Of a stretch of DNA of 64,000 bases, positions 18,963 to 28,850 are shown piece after piece. The number at the start of each line of letters is the position of its first letter. The stretch's first letter is position 1. The position numbers and the translations under genes are program-made. The stretch spans positions 85,016 to 149,015 of the forward strand of contig CACEOC010000001.1 of the NCBI GenBank assembly GCA_902561075.1. The letters are read 5' to 3'. Source of the DNA: an uncultured Pelagibacteraceae bacterium. Its GTDB lineage: Bacteria > Pseudomonadota > Alphaproteobacteria > Pelagibacterales > Pelagibacteraceae. The notes under the pieces are model-generated. The model did not search any database. It was not told where the DNA came from and saw nothing but the letters and a program-made list of their open reading frames with translations.

Positions 18963-19935
18963 ACCTTTATTAATATTATTGGGTGAGCCGTATAGTGTTT
19001 TTATTGAATTATTTCTTAAAACTTACAAAAAATATATTTTAAAAGATAAAATAAAAATACCAATTGTTCTTGTTGGTTCATATCAACTGTTTGAAGCACA
19101 AATGAAATATTTTAATTATAATTTTAAAATAAATATAATTAATGAAAAAAATATTAATAAGGTTAAGAATAACAAAAAAATCAATATCATAGACGTAGAT
19201 CATAAATTTAAAAATATTTTTGAAAAAAAATCGAGCTATTCAAATACTTACATCAAAAATACTTTCAAAGTTTCACTTAAGTTACTACAAAATAATAAAG
19301 CTTGTGGTCTAATTAATGGCCCAATATCCAAAAAAAAATTTTTAAATAAGCGATATTTAGGTATCACAGAATATTTAACTTCTTTAACTAAAACTAAAGA
19401 AACTTCAATGCTAATATTTAATAATAAATTGTCAGTATGTCCTATCACTACTCATCTTCCTATAAACAAAGTTTCTAAAAATTTATCAATAAAAAAAATT
19501 TGTTCCAGTGTCATACGACTTAATAATTTTTTTAAAAATAAGTTAAAAGTTAAACCTAAAATAGCTATTTTGGGACTTAACCCGCATTGTGAAAGCAATA
19601 GCTTAGTTAGTGAAGAGGATAAAATAATTAAACCTGCATTAATGTCTTTAAAATCAAAAAAAATTAATATTTCAGGTTTATTTTCTGCTGATACATTTTT
19701 TTTAAAAGAAAATTACAAAAAATATAATCTTGTTATTGGGATGTATCATGATCAAGTACTAACACCTGCAAAGACACTCTTTGATTTTAATGCAATAAAT
19801 ATTACAGTCGGATTGCCTTTTATTAGAATATCTCCTGATCATGGTCCAAATGAAAGTATGGTATCAAAAAATATTTCAAATCCTTTATCCTTAATTAAAT
19901 CTATAGATTTTTTTAGAAGAATTAATGCAATTTAA
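18952..19935 (+). CDS. pdxA: 4-hydroxythreonine-4-phosphate dehydrogenase
   Basis: Makes the precursor of pyridoxal phosphate by NAD-dependent oxidation and decarboxylation. 327 aa. Motifs: GLINGPISKK, the metal-binding His in TTHLPINK, GLNPHCESN (cf. GLNPHAGE) and GMYHDQVLTPAKTL, then NITVGLPFIRISPDHG. The N-terminal region before residue 100 is shorter and more divergent than in E. coli. It overlaps surA and rsmA by 11 bp each, so all are one operon. Confidence 0.93.
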   Translation: MNYKPLLILLGEPYSVFIELFLKTYKKYILKDKIKIPIVLVGSYQLFEAQMKYFNYNFKINIINEKNINKVKNNKKINIIDVDHKFKNIFEKKSSYSNTYIKNTFKVSLKLLQNNKACGLINGPISKKKFLNKRYLGITEYLTSLTKTKETSMLIFNNKLSVCPITTHLPINKVSKNLSIKKICSSVIRLNNFFKNKLKVKPKIAILGLNPHCESNSLVSEEDKIIKPALMSLKSKKINISGLFSADTFFLKENYKKYNLVIGMYHDQVLTPAKTLFDFNAINITVGLPFIRISPDHGPNESMVSKNISNPLSLIKSIDFFRRINAI

Positions 19936-20716
19936 GCCAAAAAAAAGCTTAGGTCAAAATTTTCTTAAGGATGAAAATATCTTAAAATTGATTGTTGAAA
20001 AGGCTGACATAAATAAAAATGACAGTGTTATTGAGATTGGTCCAGGAACAGGAAATCTTACAAAAAAAATTTTATTTAAAATGCCACATTCAATCACTGT
20101 AATTGAAAAAGATCAAAATTTATCAAACAAATTAAAAGCAGATTTTAAAGATAAAATTAATTTAATTAATAAAGATTTTTTACTAATGAAAGAAAAAGAT
20201 ATTAAATTAAATGATAATATTATATTAGGCAACCTTCCATATAACGTTTCTACTGAGATTTTAATTAAACTTATAAAAACATACAAAAATTCTAAATATA
20301 AAAAACTCCTTTTTATGTTTCAAAAAGAAGTTGCCGATAGAATTATAGCCAATTATAATACCAAAAACTATGGAAGATTATCAATTATCTCACAGTTTGC
20401 TATGAATGTTTACAAAATCAAAGATGTGAGTCCTAATTGTTTTTATCCCAAGCCAAAAGTTTCGAGCACATTACTTTTATTTATACCAAAAAAAAAAATT
20501 TACAAAATTAATGAAATAAAAAATCTAGAATATATAACAAGAACCTTTTTTAATCTTAAAAGAAAAATGATTAAAAAACCACTTAAACAAATATTCAAAA
20601 ACTTTAGTAATGTAGAGAAAAAACTTAAATTAAAAATAAATGACCGGCCACAAAATCTCAACCCTTTAACATATTATAAAATTTGTGAAGAATATGAGAA
20701 ATTAGCTAATAAGTGA
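19925..20716 (+). CDS. rsmA: 16S rRNA dimethyladenosine transferase
   Basis: Dimethylates two adjacent adenosines near the 3' end of 16S rRNA (KsgA). 263 aa. Motifs: KKSLGQNFLKDENIL at the start, the SAM loop VIEIGPGTGNLT, ILGNLPYNVSTEIL (motif IV, NLPY) and SPNCFYPKPKVSS. It is last of the lptF-to-rsmA run and overlaps the end of convergent gmk by 15 bp. The pdxA-rsmA pair is widely conserved in proteobacteria. Confidence 0.96.
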   Translation: MQFKPKKSLGQNFLKDENILKLIVEKADINKNDSVIEIGPGTGNLTKKILFKMPHSITVIEKDQNLSNKLKADFKDKINLINKDFLLMKEKDIKLNDNIILGNLPYNVSTEILIKLIKTYKNSKYKKLLFMFQKEVADRIIANYNTKNYGRLSIISQFAMNVYKIKDVSPNCFYPKPKVSSTLLLFIPKKKIYKINEIKNLEYITRTFFNLKRKMIKKPLKQIFKNFSNVEKKLKLKINDRPQNLNPLTYYKICEEYEKLANK

Positions 20717-21322
20717 TTTAACATGTTCACTAATTTTTGATTTATCAAAGAATTTTTTTTGTTTTTTTAGTTCCGAGTCAATAATATCTTTAATCTCCTG
20801 TACACATATTTCCAAATTATCATTTATAACCACGTAATCATAATCTTTCCAATGCTTTACATCCTCTTCAAATTTTTTCATTCTTTCATTTATAATTTCA
20901 TCTTTGTTATTTTCTCTTTCTGCTAATCTATTTAATAACGTTTTTTTTGAGGGCGGTAGAATAAAAAATGTAATTAATTCAAACTTTAAATCTTTTTTTT
21001 TAATTTGATCTGTACCCTGCCAATCAATATCAAATAATACATTTTTACCATTTTCTAGATGTTTAAATACTTTTTTTTTTGAGGATCCATAGTAATTATT
21101 AAATACTTTAGCATGCTCTAATAGCTCATCCTTAATGATTAATTTTTTAAAGTCTTCTTCACTTATAAAAAAGTAATCTTTTCCATTTGTTTCGTTTATT
21201 CTAGGAATCCTAGTTGTGTATGAAATTGAAACTTTAAAGTTATAAAGATTTGATAATTTTTTGACTAATGTTGTTTTTCCCGCTCCAGATGGAGAAGATA
21301 AAATTATTAATGCACCTTCCAT
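20702..21322 (-). CDS. gmk: Guanylate kinase
   Basis: GMP to GDP phosphorylation. 206 aa. P-loop LSSPSGAGKTTLVKKL at the N terminus, SYTTRIPRINETNGKDYFFI for GMP binding, FDIDWQGTDQIKK and the lid region RLAERENNKDEIINERM. It is downstream of acpP by 22 bp on the same strand and converges on rsmA. An AT-rich 6-bp hairpin (TAACTA/TAGTTA) in the short gap is probably not a strong terminator. Confidence 0.96.
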   Translation of the reverse strand: MEGALIILSSPSGAGKTTLVKKLSNLYNFKVSISYTTRIPRINETNGKDYFFISEEDFKKLIIKDELLEHAKVFNNYYGSSKKKVFKHLENGKNVLFDIDWQGTDQIKKKDLKFELITFFILPPSKKTLLNRLAERENNKDEIINERMKKFEEDVKHWKDYDYVVINDNLEICVQEIKDIIDSELKKQKKFFDKSKISEHVKSLIS

Positions 21323-21344
21323 ATTCTAGTACATTAACTATTTT

Positions 21345-21584
21345 TTAGTTAGCTTTATTCTCAATAAATTTGATCGCATCCCCAACAGTTAATATTTTTT
21401 CAGCTTCACTGTCAGAAATTTCAGATCCAAATTCTTCCTCAAATGCCATTACTAGTTCAACTGTATCAAGACTATCTGCTCCTAGATCGTCGATAAAGCT
21501 GGACTCTTCTGTTACTTTGGCTTCTTCGATGCCGAGATGGTCAGCTACTATTTTTTTTACTTTATTTGAAACGTCTGTAGACAT
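21345..21584 (-). CDS. acpP: Acyl carrier protein
   Basis: Carrier of growing fatty-acyl chains. 79 aa with the canonical [21 protein letters not shown]; Ser38 carries phosphopantetheine. It follows fabG by 36 bp in a fabD-fabG-acpP order. Its base composition is a little less extreme than its neighbours, as expected for a highly expressed gene. Confidence 0.97.
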   Translation of the reverse strand: MSTDVSNKVKKIVADHLGIEEAKVTEESSFIDDLGADSLDTVELVMAFEEEFGSEISDSEAEKILTVGDAIKFIENKAN

Positions 21585-21620
21585 AATATTTTCTCGTTAA
21601 TAAATCAATAATCAGCTTTG

Positions 21621-22355
21621 TCAAGACATATACATGCCTCCATTAACATGTATTGTTTCACCTGTAATATATGATGCCATATCTGAACATAGAAAAGCTA
21701 CTGTATTAGATACATCCTCCCCCGATCCCAATCTGCTCATCGGTATATTAGAAATTAGTATATTTTTATATTCTTCCGATATTTTATCTGTCATGTTTGT
21801 TTTTATAAAACCTGGAGATACACAGTTTATAAATATATTTTTTTTTGCATATTCTAAAGCTAAACTTTTAGACATAGCAATCATACCAGCTTTAGATGCA
21901 GCATAATTTGATTGACCAATATTTCCAGTATGTCCAACTATTGACGTTATATTTACAATTTTACCTGATTTATTTTTTAACATTTTTTTTATTACACTTT
22001 TGCATAGATAAAATGTGGAACTTAAATTTATATCAATTACTTTCTGCCACTCTTCATTTTTCATTCTTAATGATAAATTGTCGTTTGTTATTCCTGCATT
22101 ATTTACTAGAACATCAATTCCATTTAATTTAGAAAAAGCATTGTCTACAAAACTTTCAATTTCTGAATGATTGGATAAATCAAATTGAATTGTATTTATA
22201 TTAGGAAATTCATTTTTTAAATTTTCTAGTTTTTTTTCGTTTGTTCCGGTAGCAATCACATTTCCATTAAGTGAAACAAACTTTTTAACTAAATATGTAC
22301 CTATACCGCCTGTAGCACCAGTAATAAGAATTTTTTTGTTTTTAAAAATAATCAT
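21621..22355 (-). CDS. fabG: 3-oxoacyl-ACP reductase FabG
   Basis: NADPH-dependent ketoreductase of fatty-acid elongation; 244 aa short-chain dehydrogenase. GATGGIGTYL nucleotide loop, VLVNNAGITND, catalytic Ser in VNITSIVGHTGN, YAASKAGMIAMSK with Tyr and Lys, and SPGFIKTNMTD. Its place between fabD and acpP identifies it as FabG rather than another SDR. It overlaps fabD by 4 bp (ATGA type). Confidence 0.95.
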   Translation of the reverse strand: MIIFKNKKILITGATGGIGTYLVKKFVSLNGNVIATGTNEKKLENLKNEFPNINTIQFDLSNHSEIESFVDNAFSKLNGIDVLVNNAGITNDNLSLRMKNEEWQKVIDINLSSTFYLCKSVIKKMLKNKSGKIVNITSIVGHTGNIGQSNYAASKAGMIAMSKSLALEYAKKNIFINCVSPGFIKTNMTDKISEEYKNILISNIPMSRLGSGEDVSNTVAFLCSDMASYITGETIHVNGGMYMS

Positions 22356-23278
22356 AATTTGAATTCTTCCAAATGGTCTATCGAATTTATATTTAAAGTT
22401 TCAAAATTAGTATCAATTCTTTTTATCAAATTTGATAGTACTTTCCCAGGACCTATTTCAATAAATTTATTTACATTATTTTTGGCCATAAATTGTATGC
22501 TTTCTCTCCATCTTACTCTGTGTTCTATTTGTTTTATCATTAACTCTGAATAGTCTAAACTATTTTGAGCTGTGTTTGCAGTTACATTTGTTACTATTGG
22601 AATCTTAGGATCATTAAAATTTAATTTTTTAATTTCTTTTTCCATTAATTTTGTCGCTTTGTTCATTAATTTGCAATGAAAAGGTGAGCTTACTGGAATT
22701 CTTAAATTTTTAATTTTTAAACTTTTTAAATAGTGAGATAATTTGTCTATACTTTCTAAAAAACCACTTACAACAATTTGGCTATTAGAGTTATCATTTG
22801 CAATATAACATTCAAAGTCTTTTTTATTATCTTCTAAAATATTGTATATGGTTTCATAAGTTGAATTGAGAATTGCTAACATTCCTCCTGATCCACTTGG
22901 AACAGCTGACTGCATTGCGTTTCCTCTTTTTTTTAAAATTTTTAATGTATCAGAAAAATCTAATGAACCAGAGCAAGTTAAAGCTGTATATTCTCCTAAA
23001 GAATGTCCTGCGAAATATTTTGCATTTGTGAAAATTTCCTCGTTTTTTTCTTTTAGTAAATTAAAAATACAATAACTAACTAGAAATATTGCAGGTTGAG
23101 TATTTTCTGTCTTATCTAAATCTTCTTTAGGCCCCTCAAGTATTAGTTTACTTATTTTAAAATTTAATATTTCATCAGCTTCTTTAAAAGTTTTCTTAAA
23201 AAGCTCATATTTTGTATAAAAATCGTGTGACATTCCCACAGTTTGGGATCCCTGCCCTGGAAATACTACTGAAAACAT
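22352..23278 (-). CDS. fabD: Malonyl-CoA:ACP transacylase
   Basis: Transfers malonyl from CoA to ACP. 308 aa. VFPGQGSQTVGM at the N terminus, catalytic Ser in FAGHSLGEYTAL near residue 92, and catalytic His in VSSPFHCKLM near 202. It is the first gene of fabD-fabG-acpP(-gmk). The start lies 76 bp from divergent rpsF. Confidence 0.96.
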   Translation of the reverse strand: MFSVVFPGQGSQTVGMSHDFYTKYELFKKTFKEADEILNFKISKLILEGPKEDLDKTENTQPAIFLVSYCIFNLLKEKNEEIFTNAKYFAGHSLGEYTALTCSGSLDFSDTLKILKKRGNAMQSAVPSGSGGMLAILNSTYETIYNILEDNKKDFECYIANDNSNSQIVVSGFLESIDKLSHYLKSLKIKNLRIPVSSPFHCKLMNKATKLMEKEIKKLNFNDPKIPIVTNVTANTAQNSLDYSELMIKQIEHRVRWRESIQFMAKNNVNKFIEIGPGKVLSNLIKRIDTNFETLNINSIDHLEEFKL

Positions 23279-23303
23279 CTATAAACCATAAAATAATTAA
23301 GTG

Positions 23304-23332
23304 TTGTAATATAATTGTCAAAATAGTATATC
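23304..23332 (+). promoter_or_regulatory. Candidate sigma-70 promoter of rpsF-rpsR-rplI
   Basis: TTGTAA (23304-23309), 17 bp, TATATC (23327-23332) in the 76 bp fabD/rpsF gap. Transcription would start about 15 bp before the rpsF ATG, which leaves little room for a leader or for autoregulatory RNA structure. AT-rich DNA makes such matches common. Confidence 0.35.
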
Positions 23333-23354
23333 CTGATTTTTTTAAATATTAAAT

Positions 23355-23696
23355 ATGAGTTTTTACGAACATACAATTATAGCTAGACAAGATACTTCTT
23401 CTAATCAAATTAAATCTTTAATTGATAAATATATAAAGTTAGTTGAGAAATTTGATGGTAAACTTGTTAAAACAGAAGAATGGGGTTTAATGAATCTAAC
23501 ATATTTAATAAAGAAAAATAAAAAAGGAAACTTTATTCATTTTAAAATTGAGGGAAATGGTAAAATGATAAGTGAGTTAGAAAAAAGTGAAAAGCTTGAT
23601 AAAAATTTGCTAAGATATATGACTGTTAAAGTAAAAAAATTCGATCTAGAAACAAATTATTTTAATTCGGAAGAGAGAAGGTCAAATGGCATTTAA
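23355..23696 (+). CDS. rpsF: 30S ribosomal protein S6
   Basis: 113 aa; binds S18 on the 30S platform. [37 protein letters not shown] and LLRYMTVKV are typical S6 segments. No Shine-Dalgarno is visible before the ATG. It overlaps rpsR by 11 bp in the standard rpsF-rpsR-rplI operon. Confidence 0.97.
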   Translation: MSFYEHTIIARQDTSSNQIKSLIDKYIKLVEKFDGKLVKTEEWGLMNLTYLIKKNKKGNFIHFKIEGNGKMISELEKSEKLDKNLLRYMTVKVKKFDLETNYFNSEERRSNGI

Positions 23697-23955
23697 GAAA
23701 AATAAAAAAAAAACTGGACAAAGTAACTTTTCTAAACTTAGTATTTTTCAACCTAATAAATTTAAATTCAAAAAGAAATGCCCATTATCAATAAAAGGTG
23801 CCCCAAAAGTAGACTATAAAAATATTAAACTCTTAAAAAAATATGTATCAGAAAATGGTAAAATTTTACCATCAAGAATTACATCAGTGTCTCAAAAAAA
23901 ACAGAGAGAGTTATCCCTATCTGTTAAAAGAGCAAGAAATTTAGCATTAATATAA
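23686..23955 (+). CDS. rpsR: 30S ribosomal protein S18
   Basis: 89 aa, basic. [27 protein letters not shown] and the conserved [27 protein letters not shown] segment. It overlaps rpsF by 11 bp and shares one base with the rplI start (TAATG). Confidence 0.97.
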   Translation: MAFKKNKKKTGQSNFSKLSIFQPNKFKFKKKCPLSIKGAPKVDYKNIKLLKKYVSENGKILPSRITSVSQKKQRELSLSVKRARNLALI

Positions 23956-24413
23956 TGAGAGTAATACTTTTAGAAAATTTAAGAAAATTCGGATCAATTG
24001 GAGATGTTATAGATGTAAAGAGAGGTTTTGCAAGAAATTACTTAATTGCACAAAAAAAAGCACTTTTTGCATCAAAAAAAAATATTGAAAATGTAGAGAA
24101 AATTAAAAAAGATTTAAATAAGAAAGATCTTGAAAAGAAAAAAAACGCTAAAGATATTGCCGATAAACTTGATAAAAAAACTTTCGAAATTACAAAGCTG
24201 TGTACAGAAAATAAGGAATTATATGGTTCAGTAAAACCAACTGAAATTTCCAAATTAATCAAAGAAACTGAAAATTTGGATATAAACTCCTCATTAATTC
24301 AACCTGTAAAGGAAATTAAATCAATAGGAAAGTTTAAAATAATAATCAATTTACACTCTGAAGTACAAACACAAATATATATAAACGTAACTTCTGACGA
24401 AAAAAATAATTAA
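23955..24413 (+). CDS. rplI: 50S ribosomal protein L9
   Basis: 152 aa, two-domain L9: N-terminal RVILLENLRKFGSIGDVIDVKRGFARNYLI, a long Lys-rich connecting helix, and a C-terminal domain. It closes the rpsF operon; dnaB follows after 67 bp on the same strand. That gap holds a 10-bp palindrome (ATTGATCAAT, 24446-24455) but no clear terminator. Confidence 0.97.
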   Translation: MRVILLENLRKFGSIGDVIDVKRGFARNYLIAQKKALFASKKNIENVEKIKKDLNKKDLEKKKNAKDIADKLDKKTFEITKLCTENKELYGSVKPTEISKLIKETENLDINSSLIQPVKEIKSIGKFKIIINLHSEVQTQIYINVTSDEKNN

Positions 24414-24480
24414 TTATACAGTCTTTTCCCCAAGTATTTTCAATCATTGATCAATCATGAAATTAGTTGTTTAATAATTT

Positions 24481-25896
24481 GTGGTTAAAATTGATATAGT
24501 TCCTGATCAGATAAATGAACTACCTAATAATATAGAGGCCGAGCAGTCAGTAATCGGTTCAATCTTAATATCTAATGAAATATTTGATGATGTAAATAAT
24601 TACATAGTTTCTAAAAATTTTTATGATCCAATGCACCAAAAAATATTTAGTGCTATAGAAAAACTTATTTTTTCGGGAATGTTGGCAAATCCGATAACTT
24701 TAAAAAATTATTTTGAAAATGAAAAAGACAAATTAAATATACCAGAATATCTAGTAAAGATAACAAGATTTTCAACATCAAACCGTCAAGCAATTGAATA
24801 TTCGAAATTAATATATGATTTGTATGTAAAAAGGGAATTAATTAAAATTTCAGAGAATACAATTGATTTAGCTAAAAGAAATGAAATTGATCAAAATGGC
24901 CAAAAAATTATTGAGCAATCTGAAAAATCACTTTTTGATTTAGCTGAAAAAGGAGCCTTTGCGACATCTTTAATTAAGTTTGATGATGCTCTTAAAATGA
25001 CGATAGATATGGCTTCTGTTGCCTACAAAAACGAGGAAGGAATAGTAGGAGTGCCAACCGGATTAAGAGACTTGGATGATCGTTTAGGTGGATTACATAA
25101 ATCTGATTTAGTTATTATAGCAGGACGTCCCTCAATGGGTAAAACTGCATTAGCTACGAACATTGCTTTTAATGCAGCAAAAAAAATTCAAGAAACCGGA
25201 AAAAAATCGTCTGTAGCTTTTTTTTCTTTAGAAATGTCTTCTGAACAATTATCAACAAGAATTTTAGCAGAACAATCAAGAATCAAATCTAATGACATCA
25301 GAAGAGGTAAAATTTCCGAAGAACAATTTGATACTTTTTTGGAAACTTCAAAAAATATAGCCGATCTTCCTATGTTTATTGATGAAACTCCAGCTATAAG
25401 TATAGCGGCATTGAGTAATCGTGCTAGAAGAATTAAAAGGATTCATGGTCTTGACTTGGTAGTTGTTGACTATATTCAATTAATGACGGCTGTTAACTCT
25501 AGGAGAGATGGAAGAGTGCAAGAAATATCTGAAATTACCCAAGGCCTTAAAGCTTTAGCAAAAGAACTTTCAGTACCAGTATTAGCTTTATCCCAATTAT
25601 CAAGGGCCGTTGAGCAGAGAGACAACAATAAGCCTCAACTCGCTGATTTAAGAGAATCAGGATCAATTGAGCAAGATGCAGATGTTGTAATGTTTGTATA
25701 TAGAGAAGCATACTATTTAGAGAGAAAAGAGCCTAGACCCGCAACAGTAGAGTATGCAGAATGGCAAGCAAAAATGGGTGAGGTATCAAATATGGCAGAA
25801 ATTATAGTTGGAAAACAAAGACATGGCCCTACAGGCAACGTATTCCTTGAATTTGAAGCAATGTTCACTAAATTTAAAGATATTCAAAATAATTAA
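24481..25896 (+). CDS. dnaB: Replicative DNA helicase DnaB
   Basis: Hexameric fork helicase, 471 aa. The N-terminal domain begins LPNNIEAEQSVIGSILIS; the RecA-like domain has the Walker A AGRPSMGKTALATNIA, FFSLEMSSEQL, Walker B LVVVDYIQLM, and SRAVEQRDNNKPQLADLRESGSIEQDADVV. The start is GTG, with no strong ribosome-binding site. rplI-dnaB adjacency is widespread in bacteria. Confidence 0.97.
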   Translation: MVKIDIVPDQINELPNNIEAEQSVIGSILISNEIFDDVNNYIVSKNFYDPMHQKIFSAIEKLIFSGMLANPITLKNYFENEKDKLNIPEYLVKITRFSTSNRQAIEYSKLIYDLYVKRELIKISENTIDLAKRNEIDQNGQKIIEQSEKSLFDLAEKGAFATSLIKFDDALKMTIDMASVAYKNEEGIVGVPTGLRDLDDRLGGLHKSDLVIIAGRPSMGKTALATNIAFNAAKKIQETGKKSSVAFFSLEMSSEQLSTRILAEQSRIKSNDIRRGKISEEQFDTFLETSKNIADLPMFIDETPAISIAALSNRARRIKRIHGLDLVVVDYIQLMTAVNSRRDGRVQEISEITQGLKALAKELSVPVLALSQLSRAVEQRDNNKPQLADLRESGSIEQDADVVMFVYREAYYLERKEPRPATVEYAEWQAKMGEVSNMAEIIVGKQRHGPTGNVFLEFEAMFTKFKDIQNN

Positions 25897-25919
25897 ATTT
25901 AAATATATAAGCTAACTAG

Positions 25920-28307
25920 ATGTTAGCTAACCTCTATCAAAAAAGTATAACAAATAATCCAAAGTCTATTTTAGGTATTTTGGTTGTAATTTTTATATTT
26001 TCACTTTATTTCTCTAAAGATTTCAAATTGGATGCATCATCGGAAACATTATTACTTGATGGTGATCCTGATCTCAAATATTTAAATGAAATAAATAAAA
26101 GGTACAATTCAAAAGAGTTTCTTGTATTAACCTATTCTCCTGATGAGGATATGATATCTGATAAATCTATAAATAATTTATTAAGTTTAAAATATAAGCT
26201 TCAAAGTTTGGAATGGGTCCACAGTGTAATAACTATATTAGATGTTCCATTATTAAATAGCACAGATGAAACTTTAAGTGATAAACTTAAAAATTTTAGT
26301 ACACTTAAAAGCGATGGTATTGATCGTGAAAATGGTTTTTTAGAAATATTGAACAGTCCAGTATTTAGAAATTTTATAATAAGCGAAGACGGAAAAACCT
26401 CAGGAATAGTAGTTTATATAAAAGATGATAAAAAAATTAATGAAATTTTAGATGAAGAAATTTTAAAAGATTACAAAGAGTTAAAGAAAATAAAAAATCA
26501 TGAAAATATAAATGAAATAAGAAATGTAATTAACGATTATAGAAAAGATGCTAAAATATATCTTGGTGGTATACCTATGATTGCTGATGATATGATGTCA
26601 TTTATTAAAAACGATATTTTTGTATTTGGAATAGGAGTATTCTTATTTATCATAATAACTTTATGGTATGTATTTAGAAAATTAATTTGGGTTATAATTC
26701 CATTAACAAGTTGTCTATTTTCAGTAACAGTCATGTTAGGTTTGTTAGGAATTCTTGGATGGAAAGTGACTGTTATTTCATCAAACTTTATAGCTTTAAT
26801 GTTAATTCTTACTATGGCTATGAATATTCACCTAAGCACAAGGTTTCTTCAACTAAAAAAAAATTACCCAAATACTCCAAAAAATAAAATAACTGAAATA
26901 GCTACAAGTAAAATGTTTCTGCCCATATTATATACTGGTTTAACGACTATCTGTGCTTTTCTATCGCTTATATTTAGTGGAATAAGACCTGTAATAGATT
27001 TTGGTTGGATGATGACAATTGGGCTTGTTACTTCAGTGATAACAACTTTTACTCTTCTTCCAAGTTTGATAAATATTTTAACTGAAAAAAATATTTTTAG
27101 TATTAAAAGTAATAATGATGAGTCTAAAATTTCAAATTTTTTTTCTTCATTTTCTCAAAGTAATAAAAACTTAATTTATTTATTTACCATAGTCGTAATG
27201 GTAATTAGCGCATTTGGTATTACAAAACTTAAAGTAGAAAATAGTTTTATTAATTATTTTGACAAAGATACAGAAATTCATCAAGGAATGAAATTAATCG
27301 ATAATGAATTAGGAGGAACAACACCTCTTGAGGTGATTCTAAAATTTCCAAAAGATAAAGAAACAGAGTTGTCAAATGAAGAGGAAGACGATTGGGGAGA
27401 AGAGGAAATTGATAATGAAAAATACTGGTTCACATCAAATAAAATAGAAAAAATAGAAAAAGTTCATAATTACTTAGAAAATTTAGAACATGTTGGAAAA
27501 GTTTTATCTTTTAGATCAGTTTTAAAAGTTGCAGAGGGATTAAATAACAATAAGCCTCTAGGTAGTTTGGAAATGGGCGTTTTGTATACCAAATTACCAG
27601 AAAATATTAAAAATGAAATCGTAACTCCATATATATCTATTGAAAATTCAGAAGCCCGTATAAGTCTAAGGTTAAAAGACTCGAACAAAGATCTCAGAAG
27701 AAATGAATTAATTAACAAAATAAATTATGATTTAAAAAATAAATTAAATTTAAAAGAAGACGAATTTAAACTCGCAGGGGTCTTAATAATATTTAACAAT
27801 TTGTTACAAAGTCTATTTAAATCTCAAATTCTTACATTAGGTTTTGTTATGATTGCAATTTTTTTGATGTTCATTGTTTTATTTAAAAATATGAAACTTT
27901 CAATTATTGGTGTAGTCCCTAATTTTATAGCTGCCTTTTTTATATTGGGAGTAATAGGAATATTTAATATACCTCTCGACATGATGACTATTACTATAGC
28001 AGCAATAACGATTGGAATAGCTGTTGATAATAGTATTCATTATATTTATAGGTTTAGAGAGGAATTTGCTAAATTAAAAAATTATAACAAAACGATAAAA
28101 ATTTGTCACTCAACAGTGGGTGTAGCTATTATTAATACCTCAATTACAATTGTGTTTGGTTTCTCAATTTTAGTTTTTTCAAATTTTATTCCAACCATAT
28201 ACTTTGGTGTATTTACAGGTGTTGCTATGATGTTTGCTATGTTGCTTGTGCTAACTTTGTTACCTTGTCTATTAACAACATTTAAACCATTTGGTATTGA
28301 AAAGTAA
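25920..28307 (+). CDS. RND/MMPL-superfamily exporter, substrate unknown
   Basis: 795 aa membrane protein with the RND repeat layout: one TM, a large extracytoplasmic domain (about 40-215), a bundle of TMs (about 220-400), then the same again (TM near 405, domain 430-625, TMs 630-790). The second half holds IAIFLMFIVLFKNMKLSIIGVVPN and the sterol-sensing-like TMTIAAITIGIAVDNSIHYIYRFREE, a family signature. An acidic loop (EEEDDWGEEEIDNE) lies near 490. Relatives export lipids, hopanoids or drugs; I cannot assign a substrate. It precedes cvpA with no gap. Confidence 0.85.
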   Translation: MLANLYQKSITNNPKSILGILVVIFIFSLYFSKDFKLDASSETLLLDGDPDLKYLNEINKRYNSKEFLVLTYSPDEDMISDKSINNLLSLKYKLQSLEWVHSVITILDVPLLNSTDETLSDKLKNFSTLKSDGIDRENGFLEILNSPVFRNFIISEDGKTSGIVVYIKDDKKINEILDEEILKDYKELKKIKNHENINEIRNVINDYRKDAKIYLGGIPMIADDMMSFIKNDIFVFGIGVFLFIIITLWYVFRKLIWVIIPLTSCLFSVTVMLGLLGILGWKVTVISSNFIALMLILTMAMNIHLSTRFLQLKKNYPNTPKNKITEIATSKMFLPILYTGLTTICAFLSLIFSGIRPVIDFGWMMTIGLVTSVITTFTLLPSLINILTEKNIFSIKSNNDESKISNFFSSFSQSNKNLIYLFTIVVMVISAFGITKLKVENSFINYFDKDTEIHQGMKLIDNELGGTTPLEVILKFPKDKETELSNEEEDDWGEEEIDNEKYWFTSNKIEKIEKVHNYLENLEHVGKVLSFRSVLKVAEGLNNNKPLGSLEMGVLYTKLPENIKNEIVTPYISIENSEARISLRLKDSNKDLRRNELINKINYDLKNKLNLKEDEFKLAGVLIIFNNLLQSLFKSQILTLGFVMIAIFLMFIVLFKNMKLSIIGVVPNFIAAFFILGVIGIFNIPLDMMTITIAAITIGIAVDNSIHYIYRFREEFAKLKNYNKTIKICHSTVGVAIINTSITIVFGFSILVFSNFIPTIYFGVFTGVAMMFAMLLVLTLLPCLLTTFKPFGIEK

Positions 28308-28850
28308 ATGGAAATTATAAAAACTCTGGAAGAGTATTTTACATTTTTTGATTTTATTTATTTGACGATACTTATCCTGTCTTTAATAAAATGTTTTAGA
28401 CAAGGTTTTACTTTAAGTATTTTAGTTGCGAGTAAATGGATATTTGCTTATCTGTTAACTCTTTTTTTATTTCCAAAAATTAAACCTCACGTTACAGACA
28501 TTATAGATAACGAGTACATTCTAAACATCATATTATCAGTAAGTATTTTTGTTATTGTAATTTTTATTATATTATTGATTAATCGTAGCATAAGCAAAGT
28601 TATAAAATACTCAGGAATAGGTAGTCTTGATAAATTTTTTGGTTTTTTGTTTGGATTCGTTAGAAGTTATGTAATCGCAGTCTGTATATTTACAACCGTT
28701 AATATAGTCTATAATTATAATAGATGGCCTATAAATTTAGATAAATCATTTAGCTTTGAATGGGTTGAAAAAGGTAGTAGTTTTCTTATAAGAGAATTTC
28801 CAAGTAAAAAAGAACATGAAGAAACTAAAGAGAAAATTAAAAATATATAA
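28308..28850 (+). CDS. cvpA: CvpA family membrane protein
   Basis: 180 aa inner-membrane protein with about four TMs and the family segment FDFIYLTILILSLIKCFRQGFTL at the N terminus, and SGIGSLDKFFGFLFGFVRSYVI centrally. CvpA is needed for colicin V production and envelope integrity in E. coli; its molecular role is unsettled. The cvpA-purF pair is conserved. It abuts the RND gene and overlaps purF by 35 bp. Confidence 0.88.
   Translation: MEIIKTLEEYFTFFDFIYLTILILSLIKCFRQGFTLSILVASKWIFAYLLTLFLFPKIKPHVTDIIDNEYILNIILSVSIFVIVIFIILLINRSISKVIKYSGIGSLDKFFGFLFGFVRSYVIAVCIFTTVNIVYNYNRWPINLDKSFSFEWVEKGSSFLIREFPSKKEHEETKEKIKNI

Noticed and set aside
24446..24455. Palindrome ATTGATCAAT between rplI and dnaB
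   Set aside because: Ten bases of AT-rich palindrome are expected by chance; no repeats or adjacent features support an operator or origin.
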